Assembly: GCA_947489665.1 (NCBI GenBank)
Contig: CANLEH010000001.1
Location: forward strand, 1,150,501 to 1,214,500
From: an uncultured Roseicyclus sp.
GTDB lineage: Bacteria > Pseudomonadota > Alphaproteobacteria > Rhodobacterales > Rhodobacteraceae
Direction: 5' to 3'
DNA: 64,000 nucleotides
Shown here: positions 37,567 through 47,924 of the stretch, piece after piece
Numbering within the stretch: the stretch's first letter is position 1
Layout: every line of letters begins with the position of its first letter
Program-made: the position numbers and the translations under genes
Notes under the pieces: model-generated
What the model was told of the DNA's origin: nothing
Database searches by the model: none
What the model saw: the letters and a program-made list of their open reading frames with translations, nothing else

Positions 37567-37761
37567 ATGTGGATCGCCATTGTGATGGGCCTTGGTATGG
37601 TCCTTGTGATTGAGGGGCTGGTGTTCGCACTGGCCCCTTCGCGTATGGAAGACCTGCTCAAAGCGCTGACTGCGATCCCGCCCGAGACGCGCCGTCTGAT
37701 CGGGTTTGGCGCCGTGGCCGTCGGCGCTGTGCTGACCTCTTGGGGGATCAGCCTGCTCTAG
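37567..37761 (+). CDS. DUF2065 family small membrane protein
   Basis: 64 residues from ATG 37567 (MWIAIVMGLGMVLVIEGLVFALAP). Two membrane helices joined by RMEDLLKALTAIPPETRR. DUF2065 proteins typically follow hflC, as here (seven bases after the stop), so a role with the HflKC/FtsH system is a fair inference. No biochemical role is established. Confidence 0.9.
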   Translation: MWIAIVMGLGMVLVIEGLVFALAPSRMEDLLKALTAIPPETRRLIGFGAVAVGAVLTSWGISLL

Positions 37762-37975
37762 CGCGCATTCTACCCGCCTGATGCGATTTGCAATTGGTTT
37801 GAAGCGTTCCCCGTGCCACTCTGAATGCAAGATGGGCGGTGCATTCTCACGCCTATGTGACGGATTGCGCGCAATGGGTTGGGTTTCCCGAACTTGATCT
37901 GCGCGGAATTCGCCCAAATATCCTTGCCAGGGACAGGTCCGCCTGTCCGACGGTATTTCAGGAGGCTTAGCAGTC

Positions 37976-39511
37976 GTGACGATCCCCCAAAGACCCCCTC
38001 AGTTCGAAGACAGGCAACCACGTGTGGTTGCACAATCCCAAAGCCGCAGCATGGACATGCGCCTTGTGCTTGGCGCGTTTTTGGCGGCGCTCACGGCCTT
38101 GGCGGTTGCGCTTTCGGCCATGCCTGCCCGCGCGCAGTCGGGCGCATTGCCGAACTTTGCCGATCTGGTGGATCAGGTGGGCGACTCGGTGGTCAACATC
38201 ACGACCTCATCGGTTGTGGCTGGCCGTGCCGGTGGCGCGCAGCCACAGGTGCCCGATGGATCGCCGCTTGAGGATTTCTTCAACGACTTCCTCGATCGCC
38301 AGGGTCCAGACGGTGCGCCCCGGCGCAGCCAAGCGCTGGGGTCGGGCTTTGTGATCTCCGAGGATGGCTATCTGGTCACGAACAACCACGTGATTGAAGG
38401 CGCGGACGAGATCATGATCGAATTCCGCAACGGGACGGAGCTTCCGGCGGAGCTGATCGGCACAGACCCCACCACCGACATTGCGCTACTGAAGGTCGAA
38501 AGCGACGTACCGCTGCCGTTCGTTGAATTCGGCGTCTCGGCCGACCATCGTGTTGGCGAATGGGTGATGGTTATGGGCAACCCGCTGGGGCAGGGCTTTT
38601 CCGTCTCCGTTGGTGTGATCTCGGCCTTCGGGCGCTCCCTTCAAGGTAGCTACGATGATTTCATTCAGACCGATGCCGCCATCAACCAAGGCAATTCGGG
38701 CGGTCCGCTGTTCAACCTTGAAGGCGAAGTGATTGGAGTGAACACCGCGATCCTGTCGCCCACGGGCGGCTCCATCGGGATTGGTTTTGCAATGTCCTCA
38801 GACGTTGTCACGAACGTCGTCGCGCAGCTGCGCGAATTCGGCGAAACCCGCCGCGGCTGGCTGGGTGTGCGCATTCAGGACGTGGATGCCAGCATGGCGG
38901 AGGCCATGGGCCTGGAAGAGGCGCGCGGCGCCATGGTCACGGACGTTCCCACCGGCCCGGCGCTGGATGGCGGCGTTGAGGTTGGCGACGTGATCCTGTC
39001 CTTCGACGGGCAAGAGATCGAGGATACGCGGGAACTGGTCCGCATTGTCGGTGAATCAAACGTTGGCGAAACGGTCCGGGTTCTGGTGTTCCGCGATGGC
39101 GCAACAGAAACCCTGCGCGTGACCCTTGGCCGCCGCGAGACGGCAGAAGGCGTGGGCGGCGCGACCGCACCAAATGGCAATGAGCCGACACCTGATGTGG
39201 CCCCGACGAGTGAGATCCTCGGCATGACACTGGCCCCACTGACGGATGAGATGCGTCAGGAACTGGGCGCGCAGAACGTCACCGGCGGATTGGTGATCCA
39301 GCAGCTTGATCCAGTCTCGGACGCGGCAGAGATGGGCCTGCGTGTGGGTGACATCATCACGGAAGTCACGCAGCAGCCGGTCACAACGGTCGAAGATTTC
39401 CAGACGCTTCTGCAATCGGCCCGCGATGCGGGGCAGCAGTCGATCCTTTTGCTGATCCGCCGTGATGGCAATCCGCGCTTCATGGCGCTTGCGATTGACG
39501 ACGGGAACTGA
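37976..39511 (+). CDS. Do-family periplasmic serine protease (DegP/DegQ-like)
   Basis: 511 residues. GTG at 37976 has AGGAGG ten bases upstream; an in-frame ATG at 38051 is the alternative. Signal segment MRLVLGAFLAALTALAVALSAMPARA. Catalytic triad: His in VTNNHVIEG, Asp in TDPTTDIALLK, Ser in NQGNSGGPLFN. Two PDZ domains follow (GWLGVRIQDV and the EMGLRVGDIITEV region). It degrades or chaperones misfolded envelope proteins, in keeping with the neighbouring hflKC. A strong terminator follows. Confidence 0.95.
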   Translation: MTIPQRPPQFEDRQPRVVAQSQSRSMDMRLVLGAFLAALTALAVALSAMPARAQSGALPNFADLVDQVGDSVVNITTSSVVAGRAGGAQPQVPDGSPLEDFFNDFLDRQGPDGAPRRSQALGSGFVISEDGYLVTNNHVIEGADEIMIEFRNGTELPAELIGTDPTTDIALLKVESDVPLPFVEFGVSADHRVGEWVMVMGNPLGQGFSVSVGVISAFGRSLQGSYDDFIQTDAAINQGNSGGPLFNLEGEVIGVNTAILSPTGGSIGIGFAMSSDVVTNVVAQLREFGETRRGWLGVRIQDVDASMAEAMGLEEARGAMVTDVPTGPALDGGVEVGDVILSFDGQEIEDTRELVRIVGESNVGETVRVLVFRDGATETLRVTLGRRETAEGVGGATAPNGNEPTPDVAPTSEILGMTLAPLTDEMRQELGAQNVTGGLVIQQLDPVSDAAEMGLRVGDIITEVTQQPVTTVEDFQTLLQSARDAGQQSILLLIRRDGNPRFMALAIDDGN

Positions 39512-39537
39512 CGGCCTGCAACGGCTTGCCTGATCTC

Positions 39538-39566
39538 AACCCCCGGCGCGAGTGTCGGGGGTTTTT
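39538..39566 (+). terminator. Intrinsic terminator of the Do-protease gene
   Basis: Stem AACCCCCG / CGGGGGTT with a 10-nt loop and a T5 tail overlapping the stem. Lies 26 bases after the stop codon and before a convergent gene. Confidence 0.88.
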
Positions 39567-39579
39567 CATTGGGCGTGAG

Positions 39580-40155
39580 TTAACCCGCGTCGCCGCCAGC
39601 GGCGAGGCTCGGATCCCAAACCGACAAGCCAAGCTGACGGGCGGCGGCCAGGCTCAGAACCCCGGAATCGAGGCCCTGCGGGGCCTGGTAAGCCCGCACG
39701 GCGCGGACCGTCGCGCGATCCAACACGCCGGTGATGGAGCCGGAGTAATGGCCACGGGCCTCCAGCGCGCGTTGCAGGGTTGCGATATAGTCGGGATCCG
39801 CGATCTGCATGGCGCAGGGCGTTTCAAACCAGGTCTCTGTGCGATCCTCGACAATGCGCTGCTCGGTCGAGGTCACGAAGACGGCGGGGCGGCGGACATT
39901 GCCGTTGCGGTCCAACTGCTCAGGCTCGACCATGATCTGCTCGGTCACGGTTTCGATCACCGCAGGTTCGATCTCGCGGCCATAGCAACTTGACGGGTTC
40001 GCATCCGGTGGTCCGATCCCGCGCATCACCTGCACGCCGGCGGCCCCGGAATGGGTCGTGGGTTCGATCACCGACGTAAAGCCGGTGTCGTCGGGCGCGC
40101 TTGTAACACACGCCGACAAGCCGCCCAAGGCGGCCAGTAGGATCAGTTTACGCAT
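39580..40155 (-). CDS. Lipoprotein with C-terminal peptidoglycan-binding domain
   Basis: 191 residues. Lipobox LSAC after MRKLILLAALGG gives a lipid-anchored mature protein from Cys16. The middle carries repeated acidic beta-like strands (EPAVIETVTEQIMVEPEQ). The C-terminal 60 residues form a PG-binding_1 helix bundle (YIATLQRALEARGHYSGSITGVLDRATVRAVRAYQ). Likely tethers membrane and cell wall. Monocistronic on the minus strand. Confidence 0.88.
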   Translation of the reverse strand: MRKLILLAALGGLSACVTSAPDDTGFTSVIEPTTHSGAAGVQVMRGIGPPDANPSSCYGREIEPAVIETVTEQIMVEPEQLDRNGNVRRPAVFVTSTEQRIVEDRTETWFETPCAMQIADPDYIATLQRALEARGHYSGSITGVLDRATVRAVRAYQAPQGLDSGVLSLAAARQLGLSVWDPSLAAGGDAG

Positions 40156-40222
40156 GGGCCTGCTCGGGTCCTGCCTTTTGTTATCCCGTCAGTGTAGCGC
40201 AAATGCCGCGTCCTGGAAAGGA

Positions 40223-41855
<1,633 letters not shown>

Positions 41856-41948
41856 AATAACGCGCTCTTTCCCTCTTAGGGCCGTGTTCTCGCCCATTTC
41901 CTCAACAATGGTTTACGCAACGCGCCACTGTTTCGAGGAGTCTGAGCC

Positions 41949-43196
41949 ATGAGCTTCATCAGCCGCATTCTACCGGACCGTACACCGCGCCCGCCGCTGT
42001 TGTTGGAGGCGGCACTCGTGCAATCGACGAGTGACTATGCTGACTATGATTGCGTGCAGGCGGTCGTGAACTACGTGAACGCGACGCAGTCCAAGGCATT
42101 GATGACATTCGAGGAATTGCCACCCGCGGCGGTCGAGATCTATGAAGTCGACCGCTATCTGGCGCAGGTGAACAATGGCGGGCATGGCCAGTATTGGCAC
42201 AATTGCGGGCGACATCTGGCGCAGATCGCACCGGCGGTTGAACGTGGGCTGCGGGCGATCAAGGCCAAGCGACACCTCAAGGCATTCCGGCATTTCGCAA
42301 AGGAAATGCGGGGGCAGGAACCGGCGGCGGATTTTGAAGCCTCGCGGCAGATGTCGATCCACTTCAATGTGCTCGATGATGAGTTCTTCCGCGCCGAGAA
42401 GTCCGAACCGCTGGCGGAAAAGCAGGCAAAGCGGATCCGTGGGATGCGTGATGTGGTTCTGCTGGATCGCGACGCGTTGGCCGAAGCCTTTGACGATTTG
42501 GCGCAGGCCAATCCAAAGTTCGAGGCGCGCAATGCCGCCAACGAAATCGCACAGGTGAATGTCTGGTTCTCGAACCCGCAGATCTTCACCGCGGGTTGGG
42601 CGCTGGCGCAGGCCGAGACACCGGATCTGTTTGGCCGCCTGGCCGGGGGCGGACGGATCATCGATATCGCCGGGCAGGCGGGCTATCTGTTTGTGGCTGA
42701 GACACTGAATAGCGAGGCCGTGATCATCTTCAACGACGCGGTCTGTTTCGCCCATGAAAAACTATCGCCCGAGGCCATAGCGGCCGAGCGCGCGCGCCGC
42801 GCTGCGGGGGATGAGCCTGAAAAATCACAGCCCGACTTTCGCGACCGCCTTTGGGCGCTGGACGGGGCAGGTCGCCGGTTGGCGGCGTTTCCGGTCCATG
42901 AGGTTGAGGCGATCATGGCACGGGCGGCGGAGCTGAACATGGGGCTTGCGGCGTTTGCGCTGCTGCAAGCGGCAGGATGTAGCGATCCCATCACCCATGC
43001 GGGCTGCCTTTCCACGTTTGAGAGCATGCAGGAGGATGGCGAAGTTGCCGTGATGATCCGGGCGGGCGACGCCTTGATGATGGTGGTCGCGAATGCGGGC
43101 GGGGCCACCTTGTGGACCCATGACGCGACCCGGCAACTCGCCGAAATCAGCGCAGCCGAGCTGTCAGACCGTGCGGAGGCCCTGCGGGAGGCTTGA
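41949..43196 (+). CDS. DMP19/DUF4375-like protein with extended C-terminus
   Basis: 415 residues, cytoplasmic. The N-terminal 150 residues contain the DMP19-style [23 protein letters not shown]. In Neisseria, DMP19 mimics DNA and binds a repressor, but most family members are uncharacterised. The C-terminal half ([25 protein letters not shown] onward) is not recognised. Preceded by GAGGAG. aspS follows after 61 bases. Confidence 0.65.
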   Translation: MSFISRILPDRTPRPPLLLEAALVQSTSDYADYDCVQAVVNYVNATQSKALMTFEELPPAAVEIYEVDRYLAQVNNGGHGQYWHNCGRHLAQIAPAVERGLRAIKAKRHLKAFRHFAKEMRGQEPAADFEASRQMSIHFNVLDDEFFRAEKSEPLAEKQAKRIRGMRDVVLLDRDALAEAFDDLAQANPKFEARNAANEIAQVNVWFSNPQIFTAGWALAQAETPDLFGRLAGGGRIIDIAGQAGYLFVAETLNSEAVIIFNDAVCFAHEKLSPEAIAAERARRAAGDEPEKSQPDFRDRLWALDGAGRRLAAFPVHEVEAIMARAAELNMGLAAFALLQAAGCSDPITHAGCLSTFESMQEDGEVAVMIRAGDALMMVVANAGGATLWTHDATRQLAEISAAELSDRAEALREA

Positions 43197-43257
43197 CACT
43201 TGCGCGCATGGGCGGTCTATCCGGGCCGACTGGTCAAGACCCATCCCGGAGAGCCCC

Positions 43258-45033
43258 ATGCACGCCTATCGCAGCCATACCTGCGCCGCCCTGACCGCCG
43301 CCAATGTCGGCGAGACCATTCGCCTGTCGGGCTGGGTGCATCGCCGGCGGGACCATGGCGGTGTCATCTTCATCGACTTGCGCGACCATTACGGGATCAC
43401 CCAGGTTCTGTGCGACCCTGACAGCCCAGTGTTCGCCGAGGTCGAAAAGCTGCGCTCGGAATATTGCGTGCGCATCGACGGGACCGTGAAGGCCCGCGAC
43501 CCGGAACTGGTGAACCCCAAGCTGCCAACAGGCGAGATCGAGGTCTTCATCCGTGACATGGAAGTGTTGGGTGGTGTGAACGGCGACCTGCCCCTGCAAG
43601 TATTTGGCGATCAGGAATACCCCGAAGAGACGCGCCTGTCCTATCGATACCTCGACCTGCGGCGTGAAAAGATGCAGGCCAATATGGCCCTGCGCTCGGA
43701 CGTAGTGGCCTCGATCCGCAAGCGGATGTGGGACATCAATTTCCGCGAGTTCCAGACGCCGATTATCACGGCGTCGTCGCCCGAAGGCGCGCGCGACTTC
43801 CTGGTGCCCTCGCGCCTGCATCCCGGCAAGTTCTATGCGCTACCGCAGGCGCCACAGCAATTCAAGCAATTGCTCATGGTTTCGGGGTTCGACAAGTATT
43901 TCCAGATTGCGCCGTGTTTCCGCGATGAAGACCCGCGCGCCGACCGTTCGCCGACGGATTTCTACCAGCTCGATATGGAGATGTCCTTTGTGGAGCAGCA
44001 GGACGTGTTCGACACAGTTGAGCCGGTCCTGCGTGGTGTGTTCGAGGAGTTTGGTAAAGGGGCCACGGTCGATCAGGACTGGCCGCAGATTTCCTACGCG
44101 GATGCCGCCCTTTGGTATGGGACCGATAAGCCGGACCTGCGCAACCCGATCAAGATGCAGGTGGTGTCTGAGCATTTCGCAGGCTCAGGCTTCGCGATTT
44201 TCGCCAAGCTGTTGGAGCAAGAGGGCACGCAGGTGCGCGCGATCCCGGCACCCGGTGGTGGCTCCCGCAAGTTCTGCGACCGGATGAACAAGTTCGCGCA
44301 AGAGCAGGGGCTGCCCGGGATGGGCTACATCTTCTGGCGCGATCAAGGCGAAGGCCTGGAGGCGGCAGGTCCGCTGGCCAAGAATATCGGGCCGGAGCGG
44401 ACGGAAGCGATCCGCCAGCAGCTTGGCCTGGATGTGGGTGATGCGGCCTTCTTCCTCGCTGGCAAACCATCGGAATTTGAAGCCGTTGCAGGGCGCGCGC
44501 GTGTCGTGATCGGGGATGAGCTTGGCCTGACCGAACAGAACCGCTTTGCCTTTGCCTGGATCGTTGATTTCCCGATGTATGAGGCCGATGACGAGGGCAA
44601 GATCGACTTCTCGCACAACCCGTTCTCGATGCCGCAAGGCGGGCTTGAGGCGCTGGATGGCGATCCGCTCGGCGTGCTTGGCTACCAGTATGACCTTGCT
44701 TGTAACGGGTATGAGCTGGTCTCAGGCGCGATCCGGAACCACCAGCCTGAGATCATGTTCAAGGCGTTTGAGCTGGCAGGCTATGGCGAGGATGAAGTGC
44801 GCAAGCGCTTTGGTGGCATGGTCAACGCGTTCCAGTATGGCGCGCCGCCCCATGGTGGCTGTGCGGCAGGGATCGACCGGATCGTGATGCTGCTGGCGGA
44901 TACAGCTAATATTCGCGAAGTGATCCTGTTCCCGATGAACCAGCGGGCCGAAGATTTGATGATGGCGGCCCCGTCCGAGCCGATGCCGGATCAGTTGATG
45001 GAATTGGGTCTGCGGGTCATCCCGCAAGACTAA
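43258..45033 (+). CDS. aspS: Aspartyl-tRNA synthetase
   Basis: 591 residues from ATG 43258 ([19 protein letters not shown]); the ORF-track extension overlaps the previous gene. Bacterial-type class II synthetase. N-terminal anticodon-binding OB fold ([23 protein letters not shown]), motif 2 [23 protein letters not shown] insertion domain and motif 3 GIDRIVML. Whether it also charges tRNA-Asn cannot be judged here. It ends ten bases from the convergent response-regulator gene. Confidence 0.98.
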   Translation: MHAYRSHTCAALTAANVGETIRLSGWVHRRRDHGGVIFIDLRDHYGITQVLCDPDSPVFAEVEKLRSEYCVRIDGTVKARDPELVNPKLPTGEIEVFIRDMEVLGGVNGDLPLQVFGDQEYPEETRLSYRYLDLRREKMQANMALRSDVVASIRKRMWDINFREFQTPIITASSPEGARDFLVPSRLHPGKFYALPQAPQQFKQLLMVSGFDKYFQIAPCFRDEDPRADRSPTDFYQLDMEMSFVEQQDVFDTVEPVLRGVFEEFGKGATVDQDWPQISYADAALWYGTDKPDLRNPIKMQVVSEHFAGSGFAIFAKLLEQEGTQVRAIPAPGGGSRKFCDRMNKFAQEQGLPGMGYIFWRDQGEGLEAAGPLAKNIGPERTEAIRQQLGLDVGDAAFFLAGKPSEFEAVAGRARVVIGDELGLTEQNRFAFAWIVDFPMYEADDEGKIDFSHNPFSMPQGGLEALDGDPLGVLGYQYDLACNGYELVSGAIRNHQPEIMFKAFELAGYGEDEVRKRFGGMVNAFQYGAPPHGGCAAGIDRIVMLLADTANIREVILFPMNQRAEDLMMAAPSEPMPDQLMELGLRVIPQD

Positions 45034-45043
45034 ATTCCGGCGC

Positions 45044-45751
45044 TCAGACGCCGTCTGGCATGGCCTGAATGCGACCGGAGAGCAGTTTTCGCAACGCCGC
45101 CCGATCCGGGGGACCCAGCGTGTCGGTCATGCCTTGGGCCATGGCCTCCAATGCGTTGTCTTTGATGCCGCGCGCCAACCCGATCAGGAACCGCCTCAGG
45201 TAGCCGACCGGTGGGATGTCCAGGGCCAACAGGTCCATGGCATGGCTGAGATCTTCGCGAAGCGCCAATGGATCGGGGTCAACTCCTGTGATTGCAGCTT
45301 CCCGCGGGCCTTTCGGGTGTAGGGTCTCCGGCAGGTGGGTCAGGATGGCGGTCTGGAATGCAGCGATGCTGGCGACGGGTTTTGCGATGAAACCATCTGC
45401 GCCGGCCTGCATCACCTGACGTTCAGCTTCCTCACGCTCCGCGCCAGAGGTGCCAAGGATCACTTGGCCAGTCGCCCGGTTGTCGACCATGGCGCGGATG
45501 AGATCGAGGCCGGAGCCATCGGGCAGACCCAGATCCACAATTGCAATTGTCGGCGCATAAACATTCAGATGGCGTTCGGCGGACCCAAGGCAATCTGCGC
45601 GCCGCAGACGGGCGCCCGACCGCAAACTCATCAATCGGATCGCCTCGGATGCATAGCGGCTGTCTTCCACCACAAGAATGGTCAGTCCGAGCAGCGGGCG
45701 TTCGGCCGTCGGCTGCGGTCGCAGGTCAAAGTCGGATAGCAGGTCGTCCAT
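45044..45751 (-). CDS. Response regulator with unassigned C-terminal domain
   Basis: 235 residues. Receiver domain from about residue 20: ILVVEDSRYASEA (acidic pocket), phospho-acceptor Asp in IAIVDLGLPDGSG, Thr/Ser near LGTSGAE and Lys in FIAKPVAS. The C-terminal 90 residues (HAMDLLALDIPPVGYLRRFLIGLARG) are helical with no DNA-binding motif that I recognise. No kinase gene is adjacent, so it is an orphan regulator. Hairpin CGGCG-CTCAGA-CGCCG straddles its stop and that of aspS. Confidence 0.88.
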   Translation of the reverse strand: MDDLLSDFDLRPQPTAERPLLGLTILVVEDSRYASEAIRLMSLRSGARLRRADCLGSAERHLNVYAPTIAIVDLGLPDGSGLDLIRAMVDNRATGQVILGTSGAEREEAERQVMQAGADGFIAKPVASIAAFQTAILTHLPETLHPKGPREAAITGVDPDPLALREDLSHAMDLLALDIPPVGYLRRFLIGLARGIKDNALEAMAQGMTDTLGPPDRAALRKLLSGRIQAMPDGV

Positions 45752-45907
45752 CGTCTCGCCCCCTATGAGTGGGAATGATTCCCTTCGGTTGTTCCGACAC
45801 TGGCAGTTCTCGGTTTATGAAAGGTAAATGCGACATCGGCTCGGCTTGTCACCCACGCGGGCGCGCGCCATATCGTGCAACAACCGCACAAACCTCGGAT
45901 GACCCAA

Positions 45908-46312
45908 ATGATCGGACGCCTGAACCACGTAGCCATCGCTGTGCCTGACCTTGAAGCCGCCGCCGCCCAGTACCGGGACGCGCTTGGCGCGCAGGTTGGT
46001 GCCCCTCAGGACGAGCCGGATCATGGCGTGACAGTTGTTTTCATCGAACTCCCCAACACCAAGATAGAGCTCTTGTACCCGCTTGGGGATAACTCTCCCA
46101 TTGCTGCGTTTTTGGAAAAGAATCCGTCCGGTGGCATGCATCACGTCTGCTACGAGGTTGAGAATATCCTAGAAGCGCGTGACCGGTTGCAGGCGCAGGG
46201 GGCCCGTGTTCTTGGCAATGGAGAGCCCAAGATCGGCGCCCATGGCAAACCGGTTCTGTTCCTGCATCCGAAAGACTTCACCGGCACATTGGTTGAGTTG
46301 GAGCAGGTCTGA
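45908..46312 (+). CDS. mce: Methylmalonyl-CoA epimerase
   Basis: 134 residues from ATG 45908 (MIGRLNHVAIAVPDLEAA); ATG 45899 is an alternative. Vicinal-oxygen-chelate fold. Metal ligands: His in LNHVAIAVPD, His in GMHHVCYEV and Glu in TLVELEQV. Catalytic-loop region PKIGAHGKPVLFLHPKDF. Converts (S)- to (R)-methylmalonyl-CoA in propionate breakdown. Stop and next start overlap as TGATG. Confidence 0.93.
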   Translation: MIGRLNHVAIAVPDLEAAAAQYRDALGAQVGAPQDEPDHGVTVVFIELPNTKIELLYPLGDNSPIAAFLEKNPSGGMHHVCYEVENILEARDRLQAQGARVLGNGEPKIGAHGKPVLFLHPKDFTGTLVELEQV

Positions 46313-46599
46313 TGGGGATCGTCACCGGTATCGTGCTTTACGCGATCATCTGGTTCATGACGCTGCTCGTGGCTCTTCAGGTGCGGGTGACCAGCCAGGA
46401 CGAGGCGGGCGAACGGGTCGCGGGCACGCATGGCTCGGCCCCGGCTGACGCGCACTTAAAGACGCGGATCAAATGGACCAGCATCGTTGCGGCTGGAATT
46501 TGGGCCGTTATAGCCGCGATAATCCTGCTGGAACTCGTCACGTTGGAGGATATCGACCTCTTTACCCGGTTCGGGATGGGCTCGTCTGGCGACCGCTGA
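46312..46599 (+). CDS. DUF1467 family membrane protein
   Basis: 95 residues, two membrane helices (GIVTGIVLYAIIWFMTLLVALQV and WTSIVAAGIWAVIAAIILLEL) with a hydrophilic loop DEAGERVAGTHGSAPADAH. DUF1467 commonly sits beside methylmalonyl-CoA epimerase in alphaproteobacteria; its role is not known. Its last 38 coding bases overlap the end of the convergent EI24 gene. Confidence 0.9.
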   Translation: MGIVTGIVLYAIIWFMTLLVALQVRVTSQDEAGERVAGTHGSAPADAHLKTRIKWTSIVAAGIWAVIAAIILLELVTLEDIDLFTRFGMGSSGDR

Positions 46600-47275
46600 G
46601 CATGTGGTAGAGATGGGTGAAGGTCGCGGCGCCTAGTATCGGCACCAGGATGTTCACGACAGGAATAGTCAGCGGGACAGCCATCAAAACGCCAGCAAGG
46701 AACAGCGTGGGGCGATTGCGTTTGCGGAATTCGGCAGCACCCCGCGCGTCGTGGCGGCGCAGGGCCACCATCTGCCCGTATTCACGACCGATCAGGATGC
46801 CGTTCACCACCCAAAAGACAATGGGCGCGAACGGGCCTGAAATCAGGTAAAAGATCAGACCGATCAGGTTCACGATCGTCAAAATACCCAGGAATTTCGC
46901 AACATCGACAAGGGCTTCACCCATGCTCAGGCCGCGCGCGGGTGGCAGGCCAGGATAGTGGCGATCTTCAACGGCGTCGGAGACACGGTCGAGGAAGATA
47001 CCCATGAAGGCCGCTGAAACAGGCACCATAAGAAAGATCGACAGGATCAACATCAGCGGGATGCCTGCGATGGTCAGGGCGTTGTCGATCCAGTTGATCT
47101 CGCCAATCCAGGGCAGGGAGAATGTGTCAGGCACAAACCAGCCGATGATGCCTGCAAAAACCGCGTAAAATCCGACAAGAAGCCCCACGGTCAGCAACAG
47201 GCCAAGGCCAAGCACGCCCAGAAAGCGGCTATCGGTCAATTGACCCAAGGCTTTGAAAAAAGCGTTTAGAATCAT
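46562..47275 (-). CDS. EI24 domain membrane protein (CysZ-like)
   Basis: 237 residues with four to five hydrophobic helices (LGLGLLLTVGLLVGFYAVFAG, IPLMLILSIFLMVPVSAAFMG). The EI24/CysZ signature region is FLDRVSDAVEDRHYPGLPPA. CysZ relatives conduct sulfate, but EI24 proteins in alphaproteobacteria are largely uncharacterised. Coupled by ATGA to the nitroreductase gene upstream. The C-terminus overlaps DUF1467 tail to tail. Confidence 0.87.
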   Translation of the reverse strand: MILNAFFKALGQLTDSRFLGVLGLGLLLTVGLLVGFYAVFAGIIGWFVPDTFSLPWIGEINWIDNALTIAGIPLMLILSIFLMVPVSAAFMGIFLDRVSDAVEDRHYPGLPPARGLSMGEALVDVAKFLGILTIVNLIGLIFYLISGPFAPIVFWVVNGILIGREYGQMVALRRHDARGAAEFRKRNRPTLFLAGVLMAVPLTIPVVNILVPILGAATFTHLYHMLSGRQTSPSRTG

Positions 47276-47865
47276 TTATCTACCCAAGTTGTAAGCGCCT
47301 CGACATCGGGGCGAGGGCGGTCTGGCGGCGTGCGCGTCTCATCACCTATGTGGATAAAGCCAGCCACGGTTTCATGGGGGAAAAGATCCAGTCCCTGCGT
47401 CAAAAACGGACGGTCGGTGGCGCGCCATCCGGTCAGCCAAACCGCGCCCCAGCCGCTGGCCAGTGTCGCGTTCAGAAGGCTGAGGCAGACCGCTGCGGCG
47501 GAGGCATATTGCTCATCCACGGGGACTTTGTCTGAGGGTTTAGGGCTGGAGATCACAGCCACGATCAAATGCGCGGTGTCGAACCCGCTGGCGTCTTTCT
47601 CAACCCGCTCGGGTGCTATCTGAAGCGCCGCGCCGCGCGTGCGCGTTAGTGCGGCAAGCCGTTCGATGGCAGGCCGGCGCAGAACGATCAGGCGCCAGGG
47701 TTCCAACTTACCATGATCGGGGACCCGCAAGGCAGCTGTCAAAAGCGATTTTAGAATGTCGTCCGAGGGCGTGTCCGGCCCCAGCATGCGCGGGGGGCGG
47801 GACCGACGGTTCAGCAAAAATTCGAGGGCCTCGGGAGAGGGCGAAAGGGGGCGCGGATCCGTCAT
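47272..47865 (-). CDS. Nitroreductase family protein (YdjA-like)
   Basis: 197 residues, FMN-dependent. N-terminal FLLNRRSRPPRMLGPD, FMN contacts in ALRVPDHGKLEPWR, the SAAAVCLSLLNATLASGWGAVWLTG dimer/FMN helix and C-terminal GFIHIGDETRTPPDRPRP. Matches the small YdjA group. Substrate unknown. Lies 59 bases downstream of topA on the same strand. Confidence 0.92.
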   Translation of the reverse strand: MTDPRPLSPSPEALEFLLNRRSRPPRMLGPDTPSDDILKSLLTAALRVPDHGKLEPWRLIVLRRPAIERLAALTRTRGAALQIAPERVEKDASGFDTAHLIVAVISSPKPSDKVPVDEQYASAAAVCLSLLNATLASGWGAVWLTGWRATDRPFLTQGLDLFPHETVAGFIHIGDETRTPPDRPRPDVEALTTWVDK

Positions 47866-47924
47866 GGATTGGATTTCGGGGGTGGCGCGCGCAAGATCAA
47901 GGCTGCACGCACCGAAATCCCGTA

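Noticed and set aside
37762-37975. Sigma-E-like promoter (GAACTT near 37890) before the Do-protease gene
   Set aside because: The -35-like hexamer is present but no convincing -10 partner at proper spacing could be seen.
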